From Roseibium limicola (lineage in GTDB: Bacteria; Pseudomonadota; Alphaproteobacteria; Rhizobiales; Stappiaceae), in contig NZ_JAFLNF010000003.1 of NCBI RefSeq assembly GCF_017313085.1, forward strand, positions 62,001 through 126,000: a stretch of DNA of 64,000 nt. The letters are read 5' to 3'. The notes under the pieces are model-generated. The model made no database searches, was not told where the DNA came from, and worked only from the letters and a program-made list of their open reading frames with translations. Shown here one piece after another: positions 34,081-43,731 of this stretch. A program made the position numbers and the translations under genes. Each line of letters starts with the position of its first letter. Positions within the stretch are counted from its first letter, which is position 1.

Positions 34081-34478
34081 CGGGTTGTCTTCCTGCCAGC
34101 GCCATGCGTTTGCCGACGCCCTATCGTCAGCCTTATGCCCGAGGCTCAAACGCCACTTCTGCTTTACCGGCCGTTCGTCTCGTGCCACTTGGCCACCACA
34201 CTTGCCCGTACTCGCCCAAGTTTGCTCGAGCTTAACGCATTACTCTGCCCCGACACCCACCGCATCGGCGACACACGGATCCAACTGCCATACTTCATAG
34301 CGTGAAAGCCGATAAAATGGCACCCGCTTCCGAACATCCGCGCATGGGGCAATTGTGCCAAACTGTCTGAAAGGCGCCCAACTTGGCGTTCCTACCCAGA
34401 ATGCAGTTACTGCGTCGACAGGCCTTTGAAAGTGCGTGGCATCCTGCTTAAAACAAGGCAGAGAGTTTTGGAGTTTCC
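34081..34478. other. Intergenic region without recognisable content
   Basis: About 400 bp between the divergent membrane-anchored protein and the ROK kinase gene. It must carry both promoters. Short frames here have no ribosome sites or family features, and I see no repeats, hairpins with T-runs or RNA motifs. Confidence 0.5.
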
Positions 34479-35450
34479 ATGCCTGACCATTCCTGCGCCC
34501 AGCCAGCCAAGCCGCTGACAACGAACAGCGTAAAGAACGCCAAAATACGTTTCGGCATCGATTGGGGCGGGACAAAAATGGAGATCATCGCCCTGTCGCC
34601 TGACGGTCAGGAGGCCTTCCGCAAACGTCTCGACACGCCGAAAAACGACTACGCAGGTTGCCTTGCAACAGTCGAGGCGCTGTTGGCGGCAGCAGAAGCA
34701 GCAGTCGGCAATCCGGGTCCTGAGCATAGCACCCTTGGCTTCGGCATACCCGGCTCCATTTCGCCAGAAACAGGCCTCGTCAAGAATGCCAATTCCACCT
34801 GGATGAACGGCCAGCCTTTGCGCGAAGATCTGATAACCCGTCTCGGACGCACCGTTCGTATTCAAAACGATGCCAATTGCCTCGCCGTATCTGAGGCTGT
34901 TGACGGCGCTGGCGCCGGGTGCCACCTGGTCCATGCCATCATCATCGGCACCGGCTCGGGAACAGGAATCGCCATCGACGGAAAAGCACATCAAGGTGCC
35001 AATGGTATTGGTGGCGAATGGGGCGCGATCGCCCTGCCATGGCGGCGCGCCGACGAGTTTCCGGGCCCCGACAGCTGGACCGGGCACGACGGCGCGATCG
35101 ACATGTGGTGCTCAGGTACCGGTTTTCAGTGGGATTACCAGAGGGCGACGGGATTGCCCGCCAAGGGGGACGAGATCATCGCCTTGATGCGTCAAGGCGA
35201 CGCCGCTGCCCACGCAACCTTTGAACGATACGTCAGCCGACTCGCGCGGGCTCTTGCCATGGCCGCCAATCTGCTTGATCCGGACGTCTTCGTGCTCGGC
35301 GGTGGAATGTCGAACATCGATGAACTCTATGACGCCCTGCCAAAGGCGATGCTCCCGTTCATCATGTCGGATGTGTTTCATACACCTGTGCGCAAGGCAA
35401 AGCATGGTGACAGCTCAGGCGTTCGCGGCGCGGCCTGGCTCTGGAACTGA
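34479..35450 (+). CDS. ROK family sugar kinase lacking the zinc-binding motif
   Basis: A 323-residue actin-fold kinase. The phosphate-binding motif FGIDWGGTKMEI is at about residues 25-36, the catalytic base Asp131 is in RIQNDANCLA, and the second glycine motif reads IIGTGSGTGIAIDG. The sequence around GGEWGAIALPW and WCSGTGF is closest to the Mak-type fructokinases. In those proteins a zinc site is formed by a His after GEWG and by three Cys in a CxCGxxGCxE stretch; here the His position is Ala and the stretch reads SWTGHDGAIDMWCSG, so the site is gone. It likely phosphorylates a hexose, but specificity is uncertain. The start could be a few codons later. It is a single gene followed by the FKBP gene 94 bp on. 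Confidence 0.85.
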   Translation: MPDHSCAQPAKPLTTNSVKNAKIRFGIDWGGTKMEIIALSPDGQEAFRKRLDTPKNDYAGCLATVEALLAAAEAAVGNPGPEHSTLGFGIPGSISPETGLVKNANSTWMNGQPLREDLITRLGRTVRIQNDANCLAVSEAVDGAGAGCHLVHAIIIGTGSGTGIAIDGKAHQGANGIGGEWGAIALPWRRADEFPGPDSWTGHDGAIDMWCSGTGFQWDYQRATGLPAKGDEIIALMRQGDAAAHATFERYVSRLARALAMAANLLDPDVFVLGGGMSNIDELYDALPKAMLPFIMSDVFHTPVRKAKHGDSSGVRGAAWLWN

Positions 35451-35544
35451 TTTCGGACATTCCCTCTATCCGCTGAAAACGCCATAGCCTTGCCGTTATT
35501 TCCAAGCCAAAGTGCCAGAAACCCGAATCCAATCGAGGACCCTC

Positions 35545-35931
35545 ATGTTCAAGAAGTTTGCCTTTCTCACCGCCCTGTTTGCCAGCACCAGCACATTCGC
35601 GACCGCCCAGGATCTGCAAATCACCGACGTCATGGTTGGCACAGGGCAGGAAGCCAAGGCCGGAGACACTGTGACCGTGCATTACACCGGCTGGCTCACG
35701 GACGGAAAGAAGTTCGACAGCAGCGTTGATCGCGGAGATCCCTTTTCCTTTCCGCTTGGAGCAGGTCGCGTCATCAAGGGCTGGGACGTTGGCGTGGAAG
35801 GCATGAAAGTCGGCGGCAAGCGCCAGCTGATCATCCCGCCGCAAATGGGTTATGGCTCGCGTGGCGCCGGTGGCGTGATCCCGCCGAACGCAACGCTGAA
35901 GTTTGACGTTGAGCTGCTTGCGGTCAACTGA
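35545..35931 (+). CDS. FKBP-type peptidyl-prolyl cis-trans isomerase, exported
   Basis: The start at 35545 (preceded by GAGGA) gives 128 residues with a signal peptide [20 protein letters not shown], cleaved near TAQ. The mature part is a single minimal FKBP domain: [40 protein letters not shown] and [15 protein letters not shown], with the aromatic pocket residues (Tyr, Phe, Trp, Phe) in place. It should catalyse proline isomerisation and assist folding in the periplasm. No neighbouring gene suggests a particular client. Confidence 0.95.
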   Translation: MFKKFAFLTALFASTSTFATAQDLQITDVMVGTGQEAKAGDTVTVHYTGWLTDGKKFDSSVDRGDPFSFPLGAGRVIKGWDVGVEGMKVGGKRQLIIPPQMGYGSRGAGGVIPPNATLKFDVELLAVN

Positions 35932-36060
35932 CCTTTTGTCAGCTCGCCAATTGCACACGCGCTGCGCGAAAGTACCAGCACCTCGCGCACCCTTTGCAAA
36001 TTTTAAGCTGACGAACCGGTCAGGCGGCATCTGAGCAGATAAGATGACCAAAGGAACGAG

Positions 36061-37143
36061 ATGACCCAGGATGCCAAAGTTGCCCTGATCACCGGTGTAA
36101 CCGGTCAGGATGGTGCCTATCTTGCCCGTCTGTTGCTAGACAAAGGCTACATCGTCCATGGCATCAAGCGGCGGTCTTCCTCGTTCAACACCGGTCGCAT
36201 TGAGGACATCTATCAGGACCCGCATGAGGCTGATCGCCGGTTTCACCTGCATTATGGTGACCTGACCGATGCGACGAACCTGATCCGTATCGTGCAGGAA
36301 ACCCAGCCGGACGAAATCTACAATCTCGCAGCTCAAAGCCATGTGCAGGTGTCTTTTGAGACACCGGAATACACTGCCAATTCCGATGGTTTGGGAACAT
36401 TGCGCCTACTCGAAGCAATACGTATTCTCGGAATGGAGAAGAAGACCCGCTTTTACCAAGCCTCTACGTCGGAACTTTATGGCCTGGTGCAGGAAGTGCC
36501 GCAGAAAGAAACCACGCCCTTCTATCCGCGTAGCCCCTATGCCGCTGCCAAGCTCTACGCCTATTGGATCGTGGTAAACTACCGCGAGGCTTACGGCATG
36601 CATGCCTCCAATGGAATCTTGTTCAACCACGAAAGTCCGTTGCGCGGTGAAACCTTCGTCACCCGGAAGATCACCCGTGCAGTCGCTGCCATCAAGCTGG
36701 GACAGCAGGAGAAGCTGTATCTGGGCAATCTGGATGCCAAGCGGGACTGGGGCCACGCTCGCGACTACGTTCAGGGCATGTGGATGATGATGCAGCAGGA
36801 AACTCCGGACGATTATGTCCTGGCGACGGGAGAAGCAACCTCTGTGCGTTCCTTTGTCGACCTGGCCTTCGCGGAAGCCGGCACCTCGATTGAGTGGTTC
36901 GGCGAGGGCGTGGATGAAAAAGGCATGGACCGCGTCACCGGCGAGGTGCTTGTGGAGGTTGATCCACGCTACTTCCGGCCGACCGAAGTTGATCTGCTGA
37001 TCGGCGACCCTACCAAGGCGCGGGAAAAACTTGGGTGGTCACATGTAATCGGCATTGCAGATCTCGTTGCAGAGATGGTGCGCGAAGACCTTACCAGTCA
37101 GCAGCTCGCTGCTGCCACCGAAACCGCCATGAAAGAAATCTGA
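36061..37143 (+). CDS. gmd: GDP-mannose 4,6-dehydratase
   Basis: A 360-residue short-chain dehydrogenase/reductase-type enzyme that converts GDP-D-mannose to GDP-4-keto-6-deoxymannose. The NADP-binding motif [15 protein letters not shown] is at residues 12-26 and [15 protein letters not shown] is diagnostic of GMD. The catalytic residues are in [10 protein letters not shown] (Thr and Glu) and [12 protein letters not shown] (Tyr and Lys). It precedes fcl by one base, so the pair makes GDP-L-fucose. No glycosyltransferase or export genes lie in the immediate cluster. Confidence 0.97.
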   Translation: MTQDAKVALITGVTGQDGAYLARLLLDKGYIVHGIKRRSSSFNTGRIEDIYQDPHEADRRFHLHYGDLTDATNLIRIVQETQPDEIYNLAAQSHVQVSFETPEYTANSDGLGTLRLLEAIRILGMEKKTRFYQASTSELYGLVQEVPQKETTPFYPRSPYAAAKLYAYWIVVNYREAYGMHASNGILFNHESPLRGETFVTRKITRAVAAIKLGQQEKLYLGNLDAKRDWGHARDYVQGMWMMMQQETPDDYVLATGEATSVRSFVDLAFAEAGTSIEWFGEGVDEKGMDRVTGEVLVEVDPRYFRPTEVDLLIGDPTKAREKLGWSHVIGIADLVAEMVREDLTSQQLAAATETAMKEI

Positions 37144-37144
37144 G

Positions 37145-38083
37145 ATGACACAGATCTATGAACTGGCCGGAAAAAGAGTTTGGGTTGCCGGTCACAGGGG
37201 CCTGGTTGGCTCCGCACTAGTGCGACGTCTGGAGGCCGAGAACTGCGAGATCTTGACCTGCACCCGCCAGGACGCGGATCTGCGCGATCAAAGTGCGACC
37301 GCCGCCTGGGTTGCCAATGCCAAGCCGCAAGCGATCCTGCTAGCGGCCGCAAAAGTCGGCGGGATTCTGGCCAACGAAAGCCGGCCGGCGGAATTTCTCT
37401 ATGACAACCTGATGATCGACACCAACATCATCGAGGCCGCCCGGCAGAATGATGTCGAAAAGCTGCTGTTTCTTGGATCATCCTGCATCTATCCAAAGTT
37501 CGCCGAGCAGCCAATCCTGGAAAGCTCCCTGCTGACGGGTCCGCTGGAGCCGACAAACGAGTGGTATGCGATTGCCAAGATCGCCGGCATCAAGTTGGCA
37601 CAGGCCTATCGCAAGCAATACGGTTGCGACTATATTTCGGCCATGCCCACCAACCTCTATGGTCCTGGCGACAACTTTGACCTATCCAGCAGCCATGTCC
37701 TGCCCGCTCTGATCCGTAAAGCGCATGAGGCCAAACTGGCTGGAACTCCGCAGATCACTGTCTGGGGAACGGGAACGCCAAAGCGTGAATTTCTCTATGT
37801 CGATGATTGTGCCGATGCGCTGGTGTTTCTGCTCAAAGGATACTCCGAGTACGAGCATATCAACGTCGGTAGTGGCGCCGACGTCTCGATCCTCGACCTG
37901 ACCCGACTGGTGTGCAAGGTCATCGGCTTTAAAGGTGACATCGTCCACGACTTGAGCAAACCCGACGGCACACCGCGCAAGCTGATGTCAGCGGAACGAC
38001 TTACCGCGCTGGGGTGGTCGCCTAACGTCGGCCTGGAAGACGGTATTCGCCGTACCTATGAGAGTTTTCTGACTAAGTTCTGA
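37145..38083 (+). CDS. fcl: GDP-L-fucose synthase
   Basis: A 312-residue epimerase/reductase that converts the GMD product to GDP-L-fucose with NADPH. Motifs: VWVAGHRGLVGSALVRRLE (residues 12-30), LFLGSSCIYPKFAEQP with the conserved SSCIYP, the Tyr-Lys pair in NEWYAIAKIAGIKL, and the MPTNLYGPGDNFD and SSHVLPALIRK substrate-loop segments. It starts one base after gmd and ends before a strong terminator at 38142, so the two genes form a complete transcription unit. Confidence 0.97.
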   Translation: MTQIYELAGKRVWVAGHRGLVGSALVRRLEAENCEILTCTRQDADLRDQSATAAWVANAKPQAILLAAAKVGGILANESRPAEFLYDNLMIDTNIIEAARQNDVEKLLFLGSSCIYPKFAEQPILESSLLTGPLEPTNEWYAIAKIAGIKLAQAYRKQYGCDYISAMPTNLYGPGDNFDLSSSHVLPALIRKAHEAKLAGTPQITVWGTGTPKREFLYVDDCADALVFLLKGYSEYEHINVGSGADVSILDLTRLVCKVIGFKGDIVHDLSKPDGTPRKLMSAERLTALGWSPNVGLEDGIRRTYESFLTKF

Positions 38084-38141
38084 GCTTGCTCACTTAGGAT
38101 TGACGTTGAACTTTGGCCGGATAAGTCTTGTGTGAAACGTC

Positions 38142-38170
38142 AAAGGGAGCCACGCGGCTCCCTTTTTGCA
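38142..38170 (+). terminator. Terminator of gmd-fcl
   Basis: Perfect 10-bp stem AAAGGGAGCC (38142-38151) and GGCTCCCTTT (38156-38165) around ACGC, then TT. It separates fcl from the convergent sthA gene. Confidence 0.88.
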
Positions 38171-38197
38171 TTTTCAAACACATCGCCGGTGCGGCGA

Positions 38198-39598
38198 TCA
38201 TTTTTCCATTGGCGGCATACGGTTCCAGGCATCGAGAGCGGCAATCTTGTAGGCCTCAGCCAGCGTCGGATAGTTGAAGGTATTCTCGACGAAATACTCC
38301 AGCGTGCCGCGCAGGTTCAAAACCGCCTGACCGATGTGAACCAGCTCGGTCGCCCCTTCGCCAACGATGTGGCACCCCAGGAGCCGACGGGTCTTCAGCG
38401 AGAAGATCATCTTCAGCATGCCGGAATCGAGGCCCATGATGTGGCCTCGGGAGGTCTCGCGAAAACGCGCGATACCGCATTCATAAGGAATACCGCGCTG
38501 TTTTACTTCTTCTTCTGTCATGCCGACGGTAGAGATCTCGGGCACGGCATAAATGCCATAGGGGAAGTACTCGGGCGGGTCATAAGCCTGTTCGCCAAGC
38601 GCATGACAAGCCGCAATACGCCCCTGCTCCATCGACGTCGAAGCCAGTGAGGGGAAGCCGATTACATCACCTGCCGCAAAGATGTGCTTGACATTGGTCT
38701 GGAAGGTCTGGGCATCTACTTTCAGCCGGCCACGGTGGTCAACTTCCAGGCCACAGGCATCCAGGTTCAAGCTTCCAGTCGCTCCCATTCGGCCAGCCGC
38801 GAACAGGACCACGTTGGTGCGCACCAAACGACCGTCGGCAAGTTCGATCTCGCAGTTCGCAGGTCCGTGTTTCGTGATCTTATCGACCTTCGATCCGAAC
38901 CGGAGGGCTATTCCACGGTCTCGCAATTCGTGGATGAAATCCTGCACCAACTCGTGGTCGAGGAAATCAAGCATGGTGTCGCGCGGTTCGACCAGGGTCA
39001 CCTTCACATCAAGCGCGGAGAAGATCGTGGCGTATTCCACGCCGATCACGCCTGCGCCGATCACAGCAATGGTGCGTGGCAGTTCGGTCAGTTCGAGAAT
39101 CTCATCACTGTCGAGAATATACTCGCCGTCAAAGGGCACATAGTCCGGACGGAAGGGCTTGGTTCCCACGGCAATGATGAAGCGGTCTGCGCTGTATTGC
39201 AGCACCTCGCCAGCGTCACCAAGAACTTCGATGGTCTTGGCATCGACGAATTTGGCTTCACCGCGCAGGGTGCGGACCCGGTTGCGGGCAAACTGGTGTT
39301 CCAGAACCTCGACTTCGTGGTCGAGGGTAATATGCAGGCGCGCACGCAGATCGCCGGCGGAAATGTCTTTCTTGACCCGGTATGCCCGACCATAAAATCC
39401 ACGCTCGCGCCAACCAGTGAGGTTCAGCGCTGTCTCACGCAAGGTCTTTGAAGGAATGGTCCCTGTGTGGACCGAAACGCCTCCGACGCGGCGCCCTCTC
39501 TCGATCACCAGAACATCGCGTCCAAACTTCGCAGCCTGGATGGCTGCGCGGCGTCCAGCTGGTCCGCTGCCGATGACAATCAGATCGAAGTGGTCCAT
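38198..39598 (-). CDS. sthA: Si-specific (soluble) NAD(P)+ transhydrogenase
   Basis: The start MDHFDLIVIGSGPAGRRAAI at 39598 gives 466 residues, the usual length; the longer frame adds an unrelated N-terminus. It is a flavoprotein of the disulfide-reductase fold with FAD motif GSGPAGRRAA and NAD motif AVIGAGVIGVEYATIF. The region that carries the redox disulfide in lipoamide dehydrogenases reads SVHTGTIPSKTLRE here, with no cysteines, which marks SthA. It moves reducing equivalents from NADPH to NAD. It converges with fcl and stands alone. Confidence 0.94.
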   Translation of the reverse strand: MDHFDLIVIGSGPAGRRAAIQAAKFGRDVLVIERGRRVGGVSVHTGTIPSKTLRETALNLTGWRERGFYGRAYRVKKDISAGDLRARLHITLDHEVEVLEHQFARNRVRTLRGEAKFVDAKTIEVLGDAGEVLQYSADRFIIAVGTKPFRPDYVPFDGEYILDSDEILELTELPRTIAVIGAGVIGVEYATIFSALDVKVTLVEPRDTMLDFLDHELVQDFIHELRDRGIALRFGSKVDKITKHGPANCEIELADGRLVRTNVVLFAAGRMGATGSLNLDACGLEVDHRGRLKVDAQTFQTNVKHIFAAGDVIGFPSLASTSMEQGRIAACHALGEQAYDPPEYFPYGIYAVPEISTVGMTEEEVKQRGIPYECGIARFRETSRGHIMGLDSGMLKMIFSLKTRRLLGCHIVGEGATELVHIGQAVLNLRGTLEYFVENTFNYPTLAEAYKIAALDAWNRMPPMEK

Positions 39599-40019
39599 CT
39601 TTTCCCTCGTATTGCGTCGCACACCATTCACTTGTGTAGGCCACAATAATGAAGACCGGGTCAACCGCCAGGCCGATCTTCATGGCGTGAAACCCCGCGA
39701 TTTTTTCTTAGAACGCCCGTGTTTTGTGCTGATTATTATTTCTGACGCAGATCTCCTCATCCTTCGCACTCGAGAGGCAATGTGCCGTCTTGGCAGCGCC
39801 GAAACGGCAAAGGGTACCACGCTCCCCCACACAACAAGCCCAGATTGAACCTCCGAAACGGGAGGCTACTTAACATTCGCCTTTAAACCGAGTGCTGACC
39901 TTAATACTTTCTTATAATTGGCAATTATACCATTGCAGCAATCTTTTCGCTGCGCCTTGCGAAATTATACTGAGCAGCGCCTCAACTTAACGCAAACTGA
40001 TCTCAACCGGTTGCTTTCC
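39599..40019. other. Intergenic region between sthA and the SUOX-fold gene
   Basis: About 420 bp divergent region. A small GC hairpin (CCTCC and GGAGG) lies at about 39848-39863 without a T-run. The part from 39870 to 40010 is AT-rich and likely holds the promoter of the downstream pair. No coding frame with a ribosome site was found. Confidence 0.5.
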
Positions 40020-40535
40020 ATGCCTTTCCGTCTGATCCATGTCGTCGCGTTTTCTTGCGTGCTTCTTTTCTACATGAACTCCTTTTCATCAGCTGAGCAG
40101 CTTCACTCATTTACGCCATCAGACAGGCTCCCAATTTCCGGTCATCTGACGATCAAAACCGGAAATTCAGTCCGCGAGGTCGCGCTGGCAGATCTCGAAA
40201 CCCTGCCAATGCATGAGGTGACGGCCAGCATTACCGTCGAAGAACCTATAAAGACGTTTGAGGGCATTTTGCTGCGTGACGTGCTCGCCTACCTCGGCGC
40301 TCTGGATGCGGAAGAAATAACCGTACGTGGAAATGACGCCTACGCTGCCAGCATTCCACAGAAGGATTGGAAAACCTGGCCGGTCCTGCTGGCCACGCGT
40401 TCTGAGGGGAAACCCTTGACTTTGCGCCAGCGTGGCCCAGCACGGGTCATCTATCCGATGCAGGACTTTGAGGAGCTGAACCACCGTCGTTACCGGAACC
40501 GCAGTGTCTGGATGGTTCAAGAGATTCAATGGTAA
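40020..40535 (+). CDS. Exported SUOX-fold protein without molybdenum-ligating cysteine
   Basis: Starting at 40020 the protein is 171 residues with a signal peptide (MPFRLIHVVAFSCVLLFYMN, cleavage near SSAEQ). The mature part resembles the oxidoreductase molybdopterin-binding (sulfite-oxidase) fold: VALADLETLPMHEVTASI, KTFEGILLRDVLAYLG, ITVRGNDAYAASIP and a RGPARVIYPM segment near the end. It contains no cysteine, so it cannot coordinate molybdenum as sulfite oxidase does and is probably a ligand-binding or sensory protein. Its last seven bases overlap the next gene, a membrane GGDEF-EAL protein with a periplasmic domain, which suggests the two work together. Confidence 0.8.
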   Translation: MPFRLIHVVAFSCVLLFYMNSFSSAEQLHSFTPSDRLPISGHLTIKTGNSVREVALADLETLPMHEVTASITVEEPIKTFEGILLRDVLAYLGALDAEEITVRGNDAYAASIPQKDWKTWPVLLATRSEGKPLTLRQRGPARVIYPMQDFEELNHRRYRNRSVWMVQEIQW

Positions 40536-42493
40536 AAATGGCATCAGGTGCAACGTCTCTCAGACGCTTCCTTCCCCGCTCCCCTCATGTCTTTGGCGTG
40601 GCTTTCCTGATTGCCGGATCGCTGACGGCTATCTTTGCGATTCGCTCACTGGAACACCTCAAGCCGCCGGAGACTGACTACGGCCAACACCTTGGTCGGC
40701 ATATGCGCTACACATTTGCAGAAGTGGCAGCGATCGACAGCATGCTCGGCGCATTGGAGGTTTCCGAGAACAAGCAAAACGCGCTCGATCTGATCCAGAA
40801 AACGGCAGACCGTTTCTACGTCCGACTCGAAAATCTCTCAGGCCTGAAAACCGGACCATTGTCCAATCCGGCAGGCCCCATCAATCTGACCGCCAACGCT
40901 CTGATGGAACAGCTGGACAAGATCGTCGTTGCTGGTGTGCCTCTGAACCCGGGCGCCCTGAATGAAGCAAAAACCCTCAGCCACAGCCTGCTGCAAGAGA
41001 CCGGCGACTTCACGCGTCAAGTGGAACTAGACGTGGATCGCATGCTGCGTCATCGCCGCAAGCTTGCTTCCGCTGTCTCGTTCGAAGTCGCTTTCAGTAT
41101 TTTTCTTCTGCTGATCCTGGCAATGCTGACGTTCGGGCTTTTTCTCTACAATCGCCGAATTGTCCGAAAATTGCAGATTTCAAACGGGCAAGACAGCCTG
41201 ACCGACCTGTCGAACCGTCGCGGTTTCACCGACTGGATCGGACAGAAGGTCCTGGACGAGCCGGATACGCAGTTTGCTTTTCTGCTGTTTGACGTCGACC
41301 GCTTCAAAGCTATCAATGATAACTTCGGGCATTTTACCGGCGACCGGATCCTCAAACATACGGCAGCGCATTTACGTCTATTCTTTGGCGTCGAAGGCCA
41401 TGTGGCACGCTGGGGAGGCGATGAGTTTGTCGCTGTCGTGCGGTTGCGGAGCGAAGGAACTGCCGCGCTTGAGCACAAGCTGATCAAACTGATTAGCCGC
41501 CCGCCAGAACTGCCCATGGACGGCGGCGGCACCATGCCGGTCGGGCTAAGCTGCGGTGTTTCCCTTTGGCCACAAGACGCAGAAACTGTTGATGAGGCCG
41601 TGTCGCGCGCTGATGCCGCCCTGCTTGAGGCCAAGCGCAATGGTCGCGGGCGCTTTGCCTTTTATCACGATGACCTGTCAGAAAAGCAGCGTCGACAAGA
41701 TGCGATCCGCTCCGACCTGAAACGTGCCATTGCCGACGGTGAGTTCTTCCTTGTCTATCAGCCACAGTTTTGCGTTCGCAGTAACAAGATTGTTTGCGCT
41801 GAAGCGCTGATCCGCTGGCGCAGTTCACGCACCGGCACGATTATCCGGCCTGACGAATTCATTGCGGTTGCGGAAGAAAGCCAGCACATCTGGTCTATCG
41901 ACACATTCGTACTGAACACAGCCTGCCGAGCCGCTGCGCATTGGGTCAACATGCCGAACGGGCTGGACCGCATTGCCATCAACTTGTCCCCCCATAGCTT
42001 CCAACGGGTCGGACTTGGGGCACATGTGGAAGCCATTCTCCGGCGCTGGAATATGCCAGCGAACAAGCTTGAACTGGAGATCACCGAGGGCGTTCTGTTG
42101 AGCGAAAGCCCTCAGCTAAACGAAAACCTTGCGGCTCTGAAGGCTCTTGGCATTCGGCTGGCACTCGATGATTTTGGCACCGGCTATTCAAATGTCGCCT
42201 ATCTGGCCCGCCTGCGTCCGGACCTTCTGAAGATTGATCGATCGTTCCTGCGGGAACCCAACGACCACATGCGCAAGAGCATCATTCAAGGTGTCTCGCG
42301 AATTTCCTCCAGTATTGGTGCGACCACCCTTGTCGAAGGGGTAGAGACCCAGGCGGATCTCGACTTCGTGCGCGAATCTGGCTGTAGCCTGGTGCAAGGC
42401 TATCTGCTGGCCTACCCGATGCCAGAGGACGAGCTGCAAGCGCTTCTGGTCAAGACAAACCAGCCAGATGCCGCCCTCCCCGCCACACCGTAA
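40529..42493 (+). CDS. Membrane GGDEF-EAL protein, likely active c-di-GMP phosphodiesterase
   Basis: A 654-residue protein: TM1 at about 18-36, a periplasmic helical domain (about 40-185), TM2 (about 190-213), GGDEF domain (about 220-385) with intact RWGGDEFVAV, then EAL domain (about 400-645). The EAL active-site set is complete: CAEALIRWR, NLSPHSF, ELEITEG, LDDFGTGYSN, KIDRSF, VEGVET and QGYLLAYP. Both activities are therefore possible; no RxxD inhibitory site is seen before GGDEF. The start overlaps the preceding SUOX-fold gene, so its periplasmic domain probably receives a signal from that exported protein. This pairing is inferred from the overlap and topology. Confidence 0.93.
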   Translation: MVKMASGATSLRRFLPRSPHVFGVAFLIAGSLTAIFAIRSLEHLKPPETDYGQHLGRHMRYTFAEVAAIDSMLGALEVSENKQNALDLIQKTADRFYVRLENLSGLKTGPLSNPAGPINLTANALMEQLDKIVVAGVPLNPGALNEAKTLSHSLLQETGDFTRQVELDVDRMLRHRRKLASAVSFEVAFSIFLLLILAMLTFGLFLYNRRIVRKLQISNGQDSLTDLSNRRGFTDWIGQKVLDEPDTQFAFLLFDVDRFKAINDNFGHFTGDRILKHTAAHLRLFFGVEGHVARWGGDEFVAVVRLRSEGTAALEHKLIKLISRPPELPMDGGGTMPVGLSCGVSLWPQDAETVDEAVSRADAALLEAKRNGRGRFAFYHDDLSEKQRRQDAIRSDLKRAIADGEFFLVYQPQFCVRSNKIVCAEALIRWRSSRTGTIIRPDEFIAVAEESQHIWSIDTFVLNTACRAAAHWVNMPNGLDRIAINLSPHSFQRVGLGAHVEAILRRWNMPANKLELEITEGVLLSESPQLNENLAALKALGIRLALDDFGTGYSNVAYLARLRPDLLKIDRSFLREPNDHMRKSIIQGVSRISSSIGATTLVEGVETQADLDFVRESGCSLVQGYLLAYPMPEDELQALLVKTNQPDAALPATP

Positions 42494-42579
42494 CCTACGG
42501 TTTCAAAGCCCCTGAGACGACGTGACACCCAAGGTCCGCCTCGTCTCAAAGCCAAGTGGCGTTTCAGGCGAGCGCCAAC

Positions 42580-43611
42580 TCAGCTCATCATGTCCCGAAC
42601 CAGTGGGATGACCTTGCGACCATAAAGCTCAATGCTTTTCATCAGCTGCGCATGCGGCATTGGGCCCGTGGCATATTTCAGATCGAAGCGGCTCAGGCCG
42701 AGGGTCTTCATCGTCTTGGCAATCCGCTTGGCGACCGTTTCCGGCGAACCAGCATACACGGATCCGTTGCGAACTTCCGACAAGAACGCATCCTTGCCCA
42801 TCGGTGACCAACCACGTTCCCGTCCCAAGCGATCATGAAACGCCTTGTAATGCGGCCACAGCTGTTCGACCGCGGCTTCGTCCGTTTCAGCCACATGACC
42901 GGGCGAATGAACGCCGAGTGGTTTGACCGGGTGTTCCATCTGATCACATGCACGGTGGTAAAGATCGACGTAAGGCTTGAAGCGCTCCGGGTCACCGCCA
43001 ATGATCGCCAGCATCATCTGGAGGTTATAGGTGACGGCCCGAATGACACTGTCGGGACTGCCGCCCACACCGACCCAAATTGTCGGTCCCTTGTCCTCAA
43101 ATCGCGGAAAGACTGACTGACGTTTCAACGGCGGACGAATGTCGCCGGACCAGCTGACGACCTCATCCGCCCAAAGGGTCGTGAGGAGATCCAGTTTTTG
43201 CTCGAACAGAACCTCATATTGATTGAGGTCATGGCCGAAGAGCGGGAAGCTCTCGGTAAAGGATCCGCGCCCCAAGGTGATTTCCGCCCGTCCGCCAGAC
43301 AGGGCGTCGAGCGTCGAAAAGCGTTGAAACACCCGGATCGGATCGTCCGACGACAGGACCGTCACTGAAGTCCCAAGCTTCAGCCGTTCGGTTTTGGCCG
43401 CAATGTAGGTCATCAGGATTTCCGGAGAGGAAATTGCAAAGTCCTTGCGATGATGTTCCCCAAGGCCAAGGAAATCAACACCGACCTGATCGGCCAGAAC
43501 ACCTTCCTCAACCAAATCCCGCAAAACCTTAGCTTCATGTTTCAGCTTGCCATTCCCGTCTTCGGTGATGTCACCAAACGTATCGAGGCCGAGTTCAAGA
43601 TTTTTGCTCAT
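42580..43611 (-). CDS. LLM class flavin-dependent oxidoreductase
   Basis: The start MSKNLELGLDTFGDITEDGN at 43611 gives 343 residues. It is a luciferase-like TIM-barrel monooxygenase: QVGVDFLGLGEHHRKDFAIS (the EHH motif), RLKLGTSVTVLSSDDPIRVF, and GRGSFTESFPLFG, followed by the GGSPDSV and GSPETVAKRI blocks. It uses reduced FMN; related proteins oxidise alkanesulfonates, coenzyme F420 substrates or other small molecules, and the substrate cannot be assigned. It stands alone between the GGDEF-EAL gene and a glycosyltransferase gene. Confidence 0.9.
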   Translation of the reverse strand: MSKNLELGLDTFGDITEDGNGKLKHEAKVLRDLVEEGVLADQVGVDFLGLGEHHRKDFAISSPEILMTYIAAKTERLKLGTSVTVLSSDDPIRVFQRFSTLDALSGGRAEITLGRGSFTESFPLFGHDLNQYEVLFEQKLDLLTTLWADEVVSWSGDIRPPLKRQSVFPRFEDKGPTIWVGVGGSPDSVIRAVTYNLQMMLAIIGGDPERFKPYVDLYHRACDQMEHPVKPLGVHSPGHVAETDEAAVEQLWPHYKAFHDRLGRERGWSPMGKDAFLSEVRNGSVYAGSPETVAKRIAKTMKTLGLSRFDLKYATGPMPHAQLMKSIELYGRKVIPLVRDMMS

Positions 43612-43731
43612 AAGGGCACCTGACAGGTTCCGAGGATTGCATTGGGGCCAAGCACTCTTAAAGAGAAACTCTAGGCGCTTCATTGAGAGGGAAGGTAAGC
43701 GTTAGTGTCATCGAACAAAAGCTCGAACTGT

